64,000 nucleotides of DNA, taken from assembly GCA_905221605.1 (NCBI GenBank), contig CAJNDS010002094.1, forward strand, positions 248,001-312,000. Direction: 5' to 3'. The notes beneath the pieces were generated by a model. That model had not been told where the DNA came from and ran no database searches. It saw nothing but the letters and a program-made list of their open reading frames with translations. The position numbers and the translations under genes are program-made. Each line of letters begins with the position of its first letter. Position 1 is the first letter of the stretch. Of this stretch, positions 1 to 11,600 are shown piece after piece. Source of the DNA: Symbiodinium natans. Its lineage: Eukaryota > Sar > Dinophyceae > Suessiales > Symbiodiniaceae.

Positions 1-839
1 TTCGTAGCCAGGCATCACTCCATTCATGTTTCTTGTCACAGGCATCTTGATGCAAGCGCTTCGGAGCCCGACATCTTGCATCTCGCTTTAGAATTGACTG
101 GCTGACTTCTTCCAGTTCCAGTGGAACTTTCTGTGTACTGGGCTGTGGTTGTTTCTTGCTGGCTACCTCTGGAAATAGGTCTGCAGCACTTCGGAAGCTA
201 CTTGGGGCATCTGCTCGTTCGGGAGCCTCTCGACCATCAGACCCGAGGGGTTCAGAGCGCGAATGGATTTCTCCAGCTTGCCCCAAGGCGGTGTGGCTGC
301 GTGCCACTGCAGTTTTTGCCGTCTGTGAATCTCTCACGGGCCCCACGGCCCCCAATGGGATGCGTGCTGCGCTCCCTTCCGACCCTTCCTCACTGGCAAG
401 TGTGGAAGATCTTGCACACACTGGAGGAACGATGGGAGAGAGTTTCCAAGCCTGCGTTTGAACAAGACTCTGAAACTCTTCCAGATCGGCTGTGTCGTCA
501 ACGAGCTGGGCAACCTCTCCAGGTTGGATTCCGGACATGCGTGGCAAGGCCTCGACCTGTGATGAGAGCGAGACCAGCTCATCCTCGACGTGATCCCAAA
601 TCTCAGCAAGAACTTCAGCTGATTCCTTGGAGCCTTGCTCGACTCCGGTACCTTTGCACACCTGGCCTAAGATCTCCAACTCTTGTTCAAGGCGGCGCTG
701 CCTGTCGCCCAAGTCATTGCCGCCTGACCGCGAAATCGAGTCCTTCATCATCAACGCAGCAAGCTCTGAGTACAGCTTGTTGATTCCATCAATTCCATCA
801 CTCTGCGGGCACCGGACATTGCTCACAGAAGCAGCCATT
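1..839 (-). CDS. Hypothetical protein, N-terminal 279 codons (runs off left edge)
   Basis: An uninterrupted frame starts at an ATG (839-837) and stays open to base 1. I translated it by hand and found no stop in 279 codons. By a rough estimate from base composition, a frame this long has under a one in ten chance of arising in the window. The protein begins MAASVSNVRC and is hydrophilic, with no membrane segment. Residues about 50-75 are rich in charged residues and Leu and may form a coiled coil (RQRRLEQELEIL). A second acidic helical stretch includes EVLAEIWDHVEDELVSL and EVAQLVDDTADLEEF, followed by a Ser/Pro/Ala-rich, likely disordered part. No known domain recognised. It is 487 bp downstream of the NAA15 stop on the same strand, as expected for a unidirectional dinoflagellate gene block. 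The true start and any downstream introns are unverified. Confidence 0.6.
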
Positions 840-1325
840 GATGCCAGCGAGTGAAACGAGTGTGTATCACGACTCCCTCAAGTCTTTGCTAGACACGTGG
901 GAAACCAATCCTGAACGTGGAACAGCTAGCACGACCCTCGGTCTTCTGTGTTTCCACTCTGTGAGCTGTCGGGATGGGGCAATGGGCGAGAAGGAAGATC
1001 GCTGCAAGCTGCTTAGTCCCTGCCGGTGGTCCAATCCTTTTTAAGCTTTGGAGGCCAGAGCGTCCATCACTCACCACTCACAAAGCTAACACTAATGTCA
1101 CTAATGCAGTGATGCAGTAACGCAGTGTAAGCTTCGATGACGTTGGAGGTGTGTTCAGTTCTGGTCTCTGTAAAGCAAACCAACGCTGCCACGGCAGGTT
1201 TGGCTTGCAGCTACATTCCGCGCAAGCAGACGACTTGGAGTTGGCTGCAAAACTTGCCCATATCAGTCACGGGATGACCTGAGAGCTGACAAGTCAACCA
1301 TGTGTGCCCTTTAACAACGCCAGCT
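840..1325 (-). other. Intergenic spacer between NAA15 stop and next start codon
   Basis: These 486 bases separate the NAA15 stop from the ATG of the next minus-strand gene. They should contain the NAA15 3' UTR and the trans-splice acceptor of the downstream gene. I saw no polyadenylation signal, conserved exon or repeat that I can support. Confidence 0.5.
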
Positions 1326-2601
1326 TTAGGTCGGCACCATTAAGGGGAAAAACTCCGAGCATCGCTGACGCAGCCGCTGCCAAGCAGCAGAGTCCTCCAG
1401 AAACGCAGGCTCACAATTTTCACAAACATGGAGTTGGCATTTGCACGGAGTCAGAACCATAGTCCTTTCCGAACTCTTGTGCTAAGTAGTCGAGCAGCTT
1501 TTTGCTCTCCTTCAAGCAGATGACCTGCACAGTATGCACAGTGTGGGCTCCGACGGCTCCGGGACACTGACATCATCTGACATCGCAGTAGGGAAACGGC
1601 CCCAGGAGGAGCCCATGCCTTCGAGGCACATTATGGTCACATTCTGGTCACATCATATGGTCACATCACGGTTTTACGTCACGGTTTTACGGCAGGCCTC
1701 CAGCAAGGCCTTGCAGTCTCTGCCAGCACTTCTCAGACACTTCAGACCTTTGCTAGGCTTCGCTGGGTTTTCACGGCATTGTGCGTCTCTGCGTGTTCTC
1801 GGGACACTTCAGCCCTGAGCCATAGAGCACCTCCACCAGGAAAAGATCTTGTGACTCCTGATTAGAAGTCACAAAGACCACAATCAAGGAACGATTTGCT
1901 TCCGTGGACGGCCCGCCTTTATTCGGCGCTCCACCTGGTCGACAAGCTTCGACGCTGCCTGCAAGGCAGTGGAAAGCAATCAACTGGAAAGAGGTCTTGG
2001 AGCTTCTTGCCTGTCTCATCTCGGAGACACTGCTGAAAGGCTCTGCACCTTTTGTTTCGAGCACTTCACGCATGTCGCATTTTCGTACAGTGCAGGTTGG
2101 TGAGAAGCGAATGAGGAGGGGCACCATCTTTGCCCCTCAAGATCGGAGCGATTTCCGCTAGCACCTCGTATGGAGTACGCAGCCCACCAAGAGCACTACA
2201 ATACAAATCCTAGTCACAGCGTGCTACAACGCCGACAACGGCTAGGCCGGCTAGGCCCGGGTAGGCTTCCAACCACTTCGCGCACCACGGAGGGAACTGA
2301 ACTGTTCCTTGGCTGGATGCGAGGCAGAAAAGTGTCCATGGCACACTCAGCGATTTTTTGCGCAGTTTGCTGACTGAGCTGGCTTAGATTCCTGCTCCAG
2401 ATCCTGGGCGAAACAGAAGTTGGCAAGCCTGGACAGCCGCAAAACTGCATTGCTGCACTGCGGCCGCCACACCCAGTGCCGTGATCCGGACGGGGCAACG
2501 AGCTTGTAGTGAAGGTTGTCATGTCCGCCAAGCTCCCAGAGCTTTCTGAGGGCCTGGTTCGCGAAAGCACTGGCTGCAGCAAAAGCGCAACAGAGAAGGC
2601 G
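1326..2601 (-). CDS. naa15: naa15 exon block 6: C-terminus and stop codon
   Basis: Exons: about 2587-2601 (RLLCC, tentative 15-nt exon), 2504-2553 (ALRKLWELGGHDNLHY; GC donor), 2396-2428 (LANFCFAQDL; GC), 2270-2307 (NSSVPSVVREVV; GA), 2125-2157 (EIAPILRGKD; GT), 1465-1524 (VICLKESKKLLDYLAQEFGK; GA donor) and 1326-1394 (DSAAWQRLRQRCSEFFPLMV, ending P-T-stop with TAA at 1328-1326). The last two exons are separated by a clean 70-bp GA-AG intron and match the family C-terminus ([20 protein letters not shown]). Between 2,125 and 1,524 at least one or two exons remain unassigned. The protein ends close to where other NAA15 proteins enter their dispensable tail. Confidence 0.85.
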
Positions 2602-5600
2602 CTGAAAGATGGGCTGAAACGCAGGTTTCCTAAGACCGTTACGCAGGTCAGAAAAGCATCTCATAGCATCTCTGGACTGTGTACGGACAAAGCGAGGCAT
2701 CAGACTAGGCGAGAACTGATCAAAGATGCCAGCCTTTACATGTGTCTATTCCACGGTGTAAGAGTTGAACGGGCAACTAGAACTGCGAAAATCGAATATC
2801 AAAGCAGAAGAGACCCCTCATTCTCTTCACGAAGAGGAATGAAAAGAATAACCGGCCTGCAGGCAGTGGATTACCTTCCCTTGTCGACTGAACACTTCGT
2901 AGGTTAGCACCTTAGACAGAAGTGTGCGCAGGGGACGTCTTGGCAACAACACCTGACTCATGAAAGACCTAGAGCTTTTCCACTGAACGATGCTGGCAGC
3001 TTGGGTTGCGACATGCGTGGAAGCATCCAAGGAGCTGTGCTGCACCAAAGTACGAACCTTAGACTTCATATTTGCACAAAAAACACAGCTTTCGGGCAGA
3101 GGTCTGGACAATCTTGCCAGCCTGTTCCATGGCATCTTGCTGCCTCGAACACAAGGCTGTTCTACACAAGAAAGCAGTGTTGTACTAGTTTGTAGTGTGA
3201 CCGAAAGAAAGCCGGCAAAAAAACGACGAGCAGGCAACTAGCTGTAACTAGCTTCACAGCTTCTCGGATCACGACAGGAGTTTCTCACCATCCGGGTCAT
3301 CGTCTACCTTTTTCGGCTTTCCTGTGGACCTCGCAAACTCTCAAATCACCCTGTGTGCCACAAGACCAAGGCACTAGACAACGCAACACGTTGTCAAAGT
3401 CACATCTGGCTGCCGCAGGCAAACTCTCTTTCTGCAATCTTCAATATCTTCCATTCGCTGCAGAAACTTCCGACACCAAGCCACGGCTTGTCGGTTGCCT
3501 TCTGCGCCTCCTTCTGCGCCTCACAGCAAGGAGATCAGATAGAACCAGCAAGACAGAGTGGCCATGTGCGGCCAAGTGCGGCCATGTGCGGCCATGTGTG
3601 GCCACATTGCCGACCTCACGTTTCTTCTTGTGCTTGAGCTTCTTCTTTTCCTCTGCGCTCAGCTCCGTCTCTGCGCCTCAGCGGTCGACACGACACAAAA
3701 AAGCAAAAAGGATCCATCAAGCTGGTGGGCGCCACATTCAATGCAGAGAGCTTGCCCTCCGAAACTCTTACGTCAAGCAAAGCTAACTTCTAGCAGCGCA
3801 TGTATTCACAGAACCGGCATGATTCAGGAACCATACCCGCACGACTCAGCAGCTCGAAAGGTGCAGCTCAACTTTCTCCTTTCAGCCGTAATCCCTAAAC
3901 AACCCTAAAAGCCTTCAACGCTACAACTTACAACCCAAAACCCTTCAACCCGAAACCCTGAAGCCCTAAAATGCCCTCAAAACTTAAACCCTAAACCCGA
4001 AGAGCCTAAACCCTAAAACGCCCTCAACCCGAAAAGCCCCAAACCCTAACCGCCCAAAACCCTAGAACCTCCAAACCCACACCCTGAACCCCGAAAAACT
4101 CCATAAGCCCTGAACCCAACTCTAAACCCAAAAAAAACGCCCCAAAACCCCAAACTCAAGTTGTAAACCCTGAAACCCTGCGGCCTAGCAAGCCTAAAGC
4201 ACAAACACCCCAAATACTTTAAACCATCATAACCCGGATAAAACCTTAAGGGGAAAACCTCAAACCTTAAACGCCCGTAAACCCTAAAACCCTCAACCCT
4301 AAACTAAACCCTGACAGCCCTAAAACCTCAAACCCTGAAGATCCCAAACCCTTTACTTTCTGCTCTAAACCATAAACAACCCAAAACCTTCAACCCTACA
4401 ACTTACAACCCGAAACCCTTCAACCCCTAAACCCTGAAAACGCCACAACACGCCAACAACCAAACCCTACACCGCAGAAACCCTAAAAGCCACAAAAGGC
4501 CCTCAAAATTTAAAACCCTAACCCGAAAGCCCTAAACCCTGAAACGCCTTCAACCAAACCTAAACCCTAAGAGCCCGAGTTGGGGTTCGGGTTCGGGTTT
4601 GGGTTCGGGTGGAGTTTCCATACGTGGGGGGGAGTTCGGGTTCGGGCTCCGGTTCGGCCTCATTTGGGATTAGGTTCGGGGTTCGTAGTGGATTTCCCCC
4701 TCCCCGTTCCCCCCCTTCCCCCCCTCTCCCGGATCCGACTGGGGCTTGCACTAGCAGCGGCACCTGCAGGCTCTGAATCTCTGGGCGACTTAACCAGACC
4801 GTCACCTAACCTTTTGTAACCTGTCACCAACATGTCACAACTGAGTCACAGCATCTCACAACGCACGAGCCTTCGGTGGTTAGGATCTCGTCACCACGAG
4901 CTTTCGCATCCTCAGAGGGATTGGCCGAGAGGCCAAGGGGCAGAGGGGCCGAGAGGCCCACGCCCGACATCCAAGCAAAGCCCTGACAGAAGCTCTCGGG
5001 CTGCTCCGGGGTCGACGCAAAAAGCTCAAGGTAAATGTTGACGGCATCCTTCACATGGCCGTCATGTCATGTTCGCCATACAAGAGGGCACATGCGCACA
5101 CACGCTGCAGGGAAGAGAGAGAGAGAGAGCGAGAGAGAGAGTGGGGGTGAGAGACAGAGAGACACTCTTCGGACGTCCTTCGCAGCACGTCGATAGAATT
5201 TGTGTGAATATAACCTGTCCAGACCACCATGGTGATGCAGAGTATTCGGACTACTTATAGCAGGCATACGCTGCATGAGAATGCAAGCGGGCTGGGCTAT
5301 GCCACTATGCAAGCTGAGCGGCCGCTCTTGCATCCGTAGCATTGCAACGTACGCCTGCCCGGTATTTAAATTGGAAAAGACATCAGGATGCTTTGCAACT
5401 GCTTCCCCAGTGAAGGCTGCCCCCTCTGCCTTAAGCGTAGTTTTACGCAAGCAATAGTTGTGAAAATCGAACTGATCTTCTGCAATGTCATGGAAGTGCT
5501 TGAAGGTCTCGTGGAACCTGGGATGGATGTACAGGCTGCAGATGCAAGATAAAAGCAGGAGACCTACGTCCACGTACATGGCACTGCCGTCTTTTTCGTC

Positions 5601-8600
5601 CTGATGTGCGATCTTTCCTGGCTCTTTCTATGTGAGCCCCTGCCCACGTGATTCACATCCTGACGAGCAGTCCTCGAATGACAAAGCATCGCGCCTGCTG
5701 GGAGTCCAAACTGAGTGCAACTTGCCTTGACCAGGAATGACCAGCCGTGACGTACACGCTGCGCTCCATGAGCAATGCCCTCTGGCAGAAGCATCGGCTC
5801 AGCCGCGATGAAGTTTCACAAAAAGTGTGGCTCACCTTCGCCACTTTCGGTGCTCGATGCTGTTGCTGGCTTCTGTTTGTGTGGCCAATGCACCCAGACT
5901 GGCAGCTTTGTCAGATGTGATGAGAAAGCCGTTCGCCGTTCGTAGGTGCAACATCTTTGTCACCTGGATTGCAGGAACTCTTCGGTCTCGACATCTGCAT
6001 TCACCTCCTCGACATCGGTATGCCCGATTTTGGCAGCTCGGACGACCCCAAGATTTCCAAGCTGCTTGTCAGACTCTGGAGAGCTTCCACCACAGGATGG
6101 AGAAGTCTTGTCTTCGCGGATGCGGATGTTTCGCCAGTTCCAGACACTCCTCAGGATGAGCCCAAGGAACAGGAGAGCCAAGCCAATCGACTGCGTCCAG
6201 GTCGCAGACTGCGGGCGAAACGCATAGGATGCAATTATCGTCGTGATCTGCCTTGCATTCATCGCCGCTGCCAGAGCAAGGGCACCAAACTCTTGGATCA
6301 TGGAGAAGATGTAAAACTGCCCAGCAGTAGCGGAAAAGGACAAGGCCACAACATCAGGGGCGAAGTATTTATGGTCTTTCAGAAATCGGAAGCAGTACCA
6401 TGTAGAGTCAGTGACCAACAAGGATGCAACGGCAACACTTGCTGAAGTCAGGTTCATGTACAGCATCTGGTTGTACTTGGACATCCTACACTCTGTGAAA
6501 AGCTTCTCTTGGAACGTGCTTGTGAACCCGTCGAACACCAGGAAGCCCGTCAGGAGGAGGATCCCATACCAACTGGATGCTGAAGCATGTTCCGACTTTA
6601 TGTCCCCTCCGACCGCGAAGATCATGATTCCAGTAGTGATCAGGACTACTGTCAAGATGTCCTTCATCGAATGCCTCTTCTTCGACACAATGACTCCCAT
6701 CAGCATAGTTGGAAGCATCTTGAAAGTCTTAGCCATTGTCTGGAGAACTAGGGATACGTGTCGCAAGGACTCGTATTGGCACCACGTACTGAGCATATTG
6801 GAGAAAGACACTGCTGCATACTTCCACGGCGGAGCCTGTGTACCCCAGCTTTCTCCTGCCCGCCAGAGCATGAGAAGTGAATACAACACTGAAAAGATGC
6901 GATTGCACAGTACCAGGAACATGGTAGCCTTGAAGATCTCTCCATCGTAGGGCTGTGAAACCATTCTTTCTTGTAGAAAGCTATATATGCCAATAGTGAC
7001 AATTATACCAAGAGCCAAATACAGACTTCGCAAGAGGCTGCGGAAGAAGCCGGATGACTTCGGTACCGCACCAGGAAGCATTATCGAAACTGCCATCCGT
7101 GGCAGCTTCCAGGCATCCTCAGCATCCACAGCCACCGAAGTGCCTTCGCCGTGTTGTGGCCGGCATGGATGCACGTGTTGGGACGCTGTGCTGTGTAGAC
7201 ATGCTAACGATATCTCGCAGAAGGCAGGATGAAACACATCTTGGCTCACAGTTGCTGTTTCGATGGTGTAGTTACGGACGGCGACTGAAAATTGCTTGAA
7301 AAGGCCTTGGTGGCTCTACGAGTCTACAAGTACCAGCTGACGAGAGCTGAAAGCTGTTGCAAGTTTCGAAGAGACGCTCGGCAATGACATAGCAAGAACA
7401 ACCCTCGCACATAAATCACCGAGCTCTGAACTGCTTCAACGCTTTTCCATATTTCTTTTGCCGCTTGTAGCTCCGACCAACCTCACCGACCAAACATCAA
7501 AGCTGCAGCTCAAACCCACAGCTCACCAGTACGCAGTAAACATACAGAGTCCGACTGGGGTTCTGACGGCAGACTCATACCACATGCACTGCATGTCATG
7601 CAGGTTTGCTGCCTTCCACGGTTGGCAGTCGGTTGAGACAGGCGCCGGCCATCCGAAAGAATGAAGGAACAAAAGGCAACGACTCATGTGAAAGCAATCC
7701 AAATCTTCACCTCTTGCGAGTCTGGCTCCTTGGAGAACAGCAAGGCCTCGCCACAACGCATGTCCGCCACGATCTGCAATTCCAGAATTCTAAAGAGTCC
7801 GGTACTAGCGCAATGAGCGCCTTCTCCATCCCGCCCTGCGTGTCGTCGACCCTAAGAAGTGCCCTGCAAGTGAGCTGTCTGCAAGGATCTCTCAGTGGAT
7901 TGCTACTGAGCTTATACCGCATTTACGCAGTGTACGCCCATGAAAAGCCAACTTGCCTGACGCACTGTGTGTTCAAGTATCGATCGGCCAAGTCCATCTG
8001 TCTCACCTGGCTCTGTCTAGAATAACCTCAACTCAGAGGGGCCCCATGCCTCTGGACCGAAACCTCCTCGTAGCATTGTGCCGAGCTTTCCAAGTCACCC
8101 GCCTTAGGCACAGATTGATGGGCAGCCAAGGCAACTCGCAGTTGCTCCAAGGCTCGGGCATGCTTGTAGATGCGGGCCTTGCATGCGTAGACCTGGGAAG
8201 GTGGCCCGGCCCCACATCAATTTACGAAGAGAAGAGGAGATGCACTAAGATGCACCCCCTGAAGGCTGCTCTGCCTCCACCAGAGTAGGCGTGTGCTCAA
8301 TCGCTTCATTCACGTACTCCAATGCCTCAACAAGCATGCCCCAAGGGGTCGACAAGCAAAGGCAAGTGTGCCCCAAAAAAAAGGGTTACGCAAAACGATG
8401 TCTACTCTGGTCGTCTCCTTGTGGGTGTCGCCCATGAAATCGAAGTGCTCAGCGACCGTCTCAGTGCCACAAGTGGGTCAAGCCAGGCCATCGCCCTAAA
8501 GACTTAAAACCACCAGAAGCCCCAAGCCCACCCCTACGACCGCTCCACAGCCATGACCCTAAAACCCGAAAACCCTACAGCCCGAAAACCCTAAACCCCC

Positions 8601-11600
8601 AACAGCCTAAAGCCCCGAAACCCCAAAACCCTAAACCCCTAAAACCCCAAAACCCCAAAACCTTCAAACCCCAAAGCCGTAAAACCCTAAAACCCTAAAC
8701 TAAGCCCTAAACCTATAAAACGCGAACACCCGAAACCCTCAAACGCTCGGCCCTAAAACCCTAAATCTGTAAAACACCGGTAACCAGCCCACAACCACCC
8801 CTGTTGGGCGTGGACCCTCCCGCCCAAAACCCTAAGCCCAACGCCCTAAAAACCCAACCCACAACCAAAGCACGGGTTTAGGGTTCTGGGGCTTTTCGTT
8901 TTTTACGCCTTAGGGTTTTGGGGTTTAGGGTCGTTTTGGAGGGGGTTTCGGGTGTTTACGGCTCAGGGCTTTAGGGTTTAGAGGCTTTCGAGTTCAGGGT
9001 TTTAGCTTCTGGGGTTTCAGGGTCTGGCTTGTCATGAGGCTCAGGCCATGAGGGTGAAGAGCAGCGCTGAGGGTGGCTCTTCGTCGCTCATCTGGCAAGT
9101 CATACAAGGCCCAAACCACACGCAACACCACCAAAAAGTCCGTTCGCCGTTCGCCTGCGGCGGCTCTGCCTGCTCTCCGGTGAGGGGTCCGAACCTAGGC
9201 CCAGAACGTCCGCTTGCATTGCCTGGCTGTCACCGCTTGGCCTCACCGAACCCGTTGGCCGTGGCCCATCAAAGGAGGGGTGGTTTGTCAATTTGTATTC
9301 GATGACGGATAACATGATACATAATGCCTATCCCTTCCACGGGATCTTCAGCAGACCTCCCGCAGCTCGAACGGTAGCTTCTGCGGGGCGCGATGATCGC
9401 ACATCTTGAGGCTACGGTTACGGAACAGTTTCGAAATGAGGTGTGGTTTCGAAATACTCGTTGAAGCAATGCAATGCAAACAGCGAAATCGGAGTACAGC
9501 CACAAGGACGAAAAGCCACTTGCAAAGACGGATGGATGTTGAACGTAGCACATCCAGCCCTATAAGATCCTCGGAGGCCAAATGAGGCCAGCTTGCAGAG
9601 GTTTTGACGGGTTCGGGGTTTAGGGTACTAAGGGCCAGGTTTTTTCTGGAGTTGGTTTTGAGGGTCGGAGCCGTTTAGGATTTCACCGGGAGCGCTTCCG
9701 CGGAGCTTCCGCGCGAAGCTGCTTCCACGAAACCTTCCGCACGCTTGCATGCCCACAGCGCAGAGCCTATTTTGAAGCGCTGATTCAAGCATCATTTCTC
9801 AACTCAATACGAACTTGGACATCAAGCGCCTTTTGAAAACCGCGGCTCAAGTGCAGGGACTCCAAGCATACTCCATGACTTCACGCACTGCAGATGCTGG
9901 CCCCCCTTGTCTCAAGGATCCGGGCCATGACACCTTCTCTTTCAAACAGCGCACGTACTGCAGCAGCAACTCTTCGATCCTGCATGTTGTTTCATGTTGC
10001 TGAGCGGAGCTAACAGTAGCTAAAGCCATGAAAACATGACAGGCTTGCAGCAGTGGCTTTCCAGACCTGCGGGTATTGCCGTGAGTGTAAGTGTCAAAGA
10101 TGTGAGCGGATGCTTGCATCAACAAGGTTAACCCGTCTGCAATCTCAGAGGCTCGACTGAGGAAAGCACGAAAAGTAGTAGGAGCGCATGGTTCGGAACA
10201 GCGACGGAACACCTATAGGCTCAATGCATCCCAGGAATCAAACTGAAGCACAGCCGTGTTCGATGCGTCTGCCTTTTCGAAGCCTGCTTCGCAGGTACTC
10301 GTCTAACTTCCGCTTGAACCGCTGGCCCGTCAGAAAGAAGAGCGGAAGCCTGCCGATGCTCGGCGACAAGAACACAAGCCTGACAAGCCTTCCACAAACA
10401 ACCTGAACGACACAAGGGAGCCATTTCCAACCTGGCCTTTTCAAGGAGTCCGACTTGGGATAGTCGGCTTTCAAGCCCTCGAAGAACTGGATTACCTTTT
10501 CCGCTTCGACAGCGGCAAACGGAAACCACGGGGACGATGGAGACGACGAGACTTAGCTTTGGCTTTTGATTAAGGCCGCTCCTCCTCCTCTTGCTCCTCG
10601 GTCAAAGGCACCTCAGACTCGGGCTCTTCCAACGTCGAAGTAAAGGACAAGGGCACAATCCGCAGAACTCGAAGGGCGAGAAGGTTCCTATGACATTTCT
10701 GAGAGCATCATAGAGCATCTCTAGCGGCGGGAAGCCCTTTCGCATCCGGTGCTTTGCCCTTTACAATTACACAGCAGCAGTTCGTTTCTCTCTTGGGCAA
10801 CCACGGCCGGCTCGAGGGTGTCCACCCGCCGCTTGTGCCTATTCGCACAGAACAACATCGCACAACAAAGGGTCAAGCAAGACATAGCAGGAAATACAGC
10901 CTTGCGACTAGCACTTCAACAAGAGCATGCAGGGAGCACTGCTTCCGACCGATGATCAATCTGCGCTGTGGCTTGAGCGCATGCTTCGGCGGCAGCCAGC
11001 CAAATACGGGCATACCTGCTTGTGTCTGCTTGTGCACTCTTGGGGCTGCTTTGGCTACATCATCCAGGCACAGCCAGGGCCCCGGTTCCAACCTACCTCA
11101 AACAACTTTCCTAGAGACCAGGTGGTAAACGCATTGGAGCTGGAGAGTCCAGACCTTCTGGATGCAGCGTTGATGGGAAGGACAAGATGTTTTTCGGCAG
11201 TGCCTCGGTTGCCTCAGCTGCCCGCCAAACTTTGCAGGACCCCCGACCAAATCGACAACCTTGCGGAGCCTCTTCTAGCTTGGTCTGCGGCAGCATTCCC
11301 GTTGCAAAGGTCGCTCTGCTCGCCAGGCGCGATGGGCGCAGGCAGCGGAGGCCTTTTGTGTAACAGACTGAGTAGCAGAGACTGTAGAGAGACAAGGCAA
11401 TCTCTCCGAACTGTGGCATCTCAAGCCACTCTGCCAGACATCTTTGGGGGCCGCACCAAAAGGAGCTAAACTTCGGCTGAGAGGCCTTGACACACAGAGG
11501 GGAATTTTTGTGGCATGACTTCTAGGCGTCGAAGCACTTCTCCGCAGAGTAAGGACTACAAGCTAAGTCTGGTACCATGTATGCCAAAGCATAGACATGA

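Noticed and set aside
121..783. 220-codon plus-strand frame
   Set aside because: It is the antisense shadow of the minus-strand frame at 1-839, which has the more protein-like composition.
4580..4819. Gly/Phe-rich frame (GFGFGFG)
   Set aside because: Produced by the G-rich half of telomere-like tract 1.
10927..11469. 180-codon plus-strand frame
   Set aside because: Lies antisense within naa15, has random-like composition and is within chance length.
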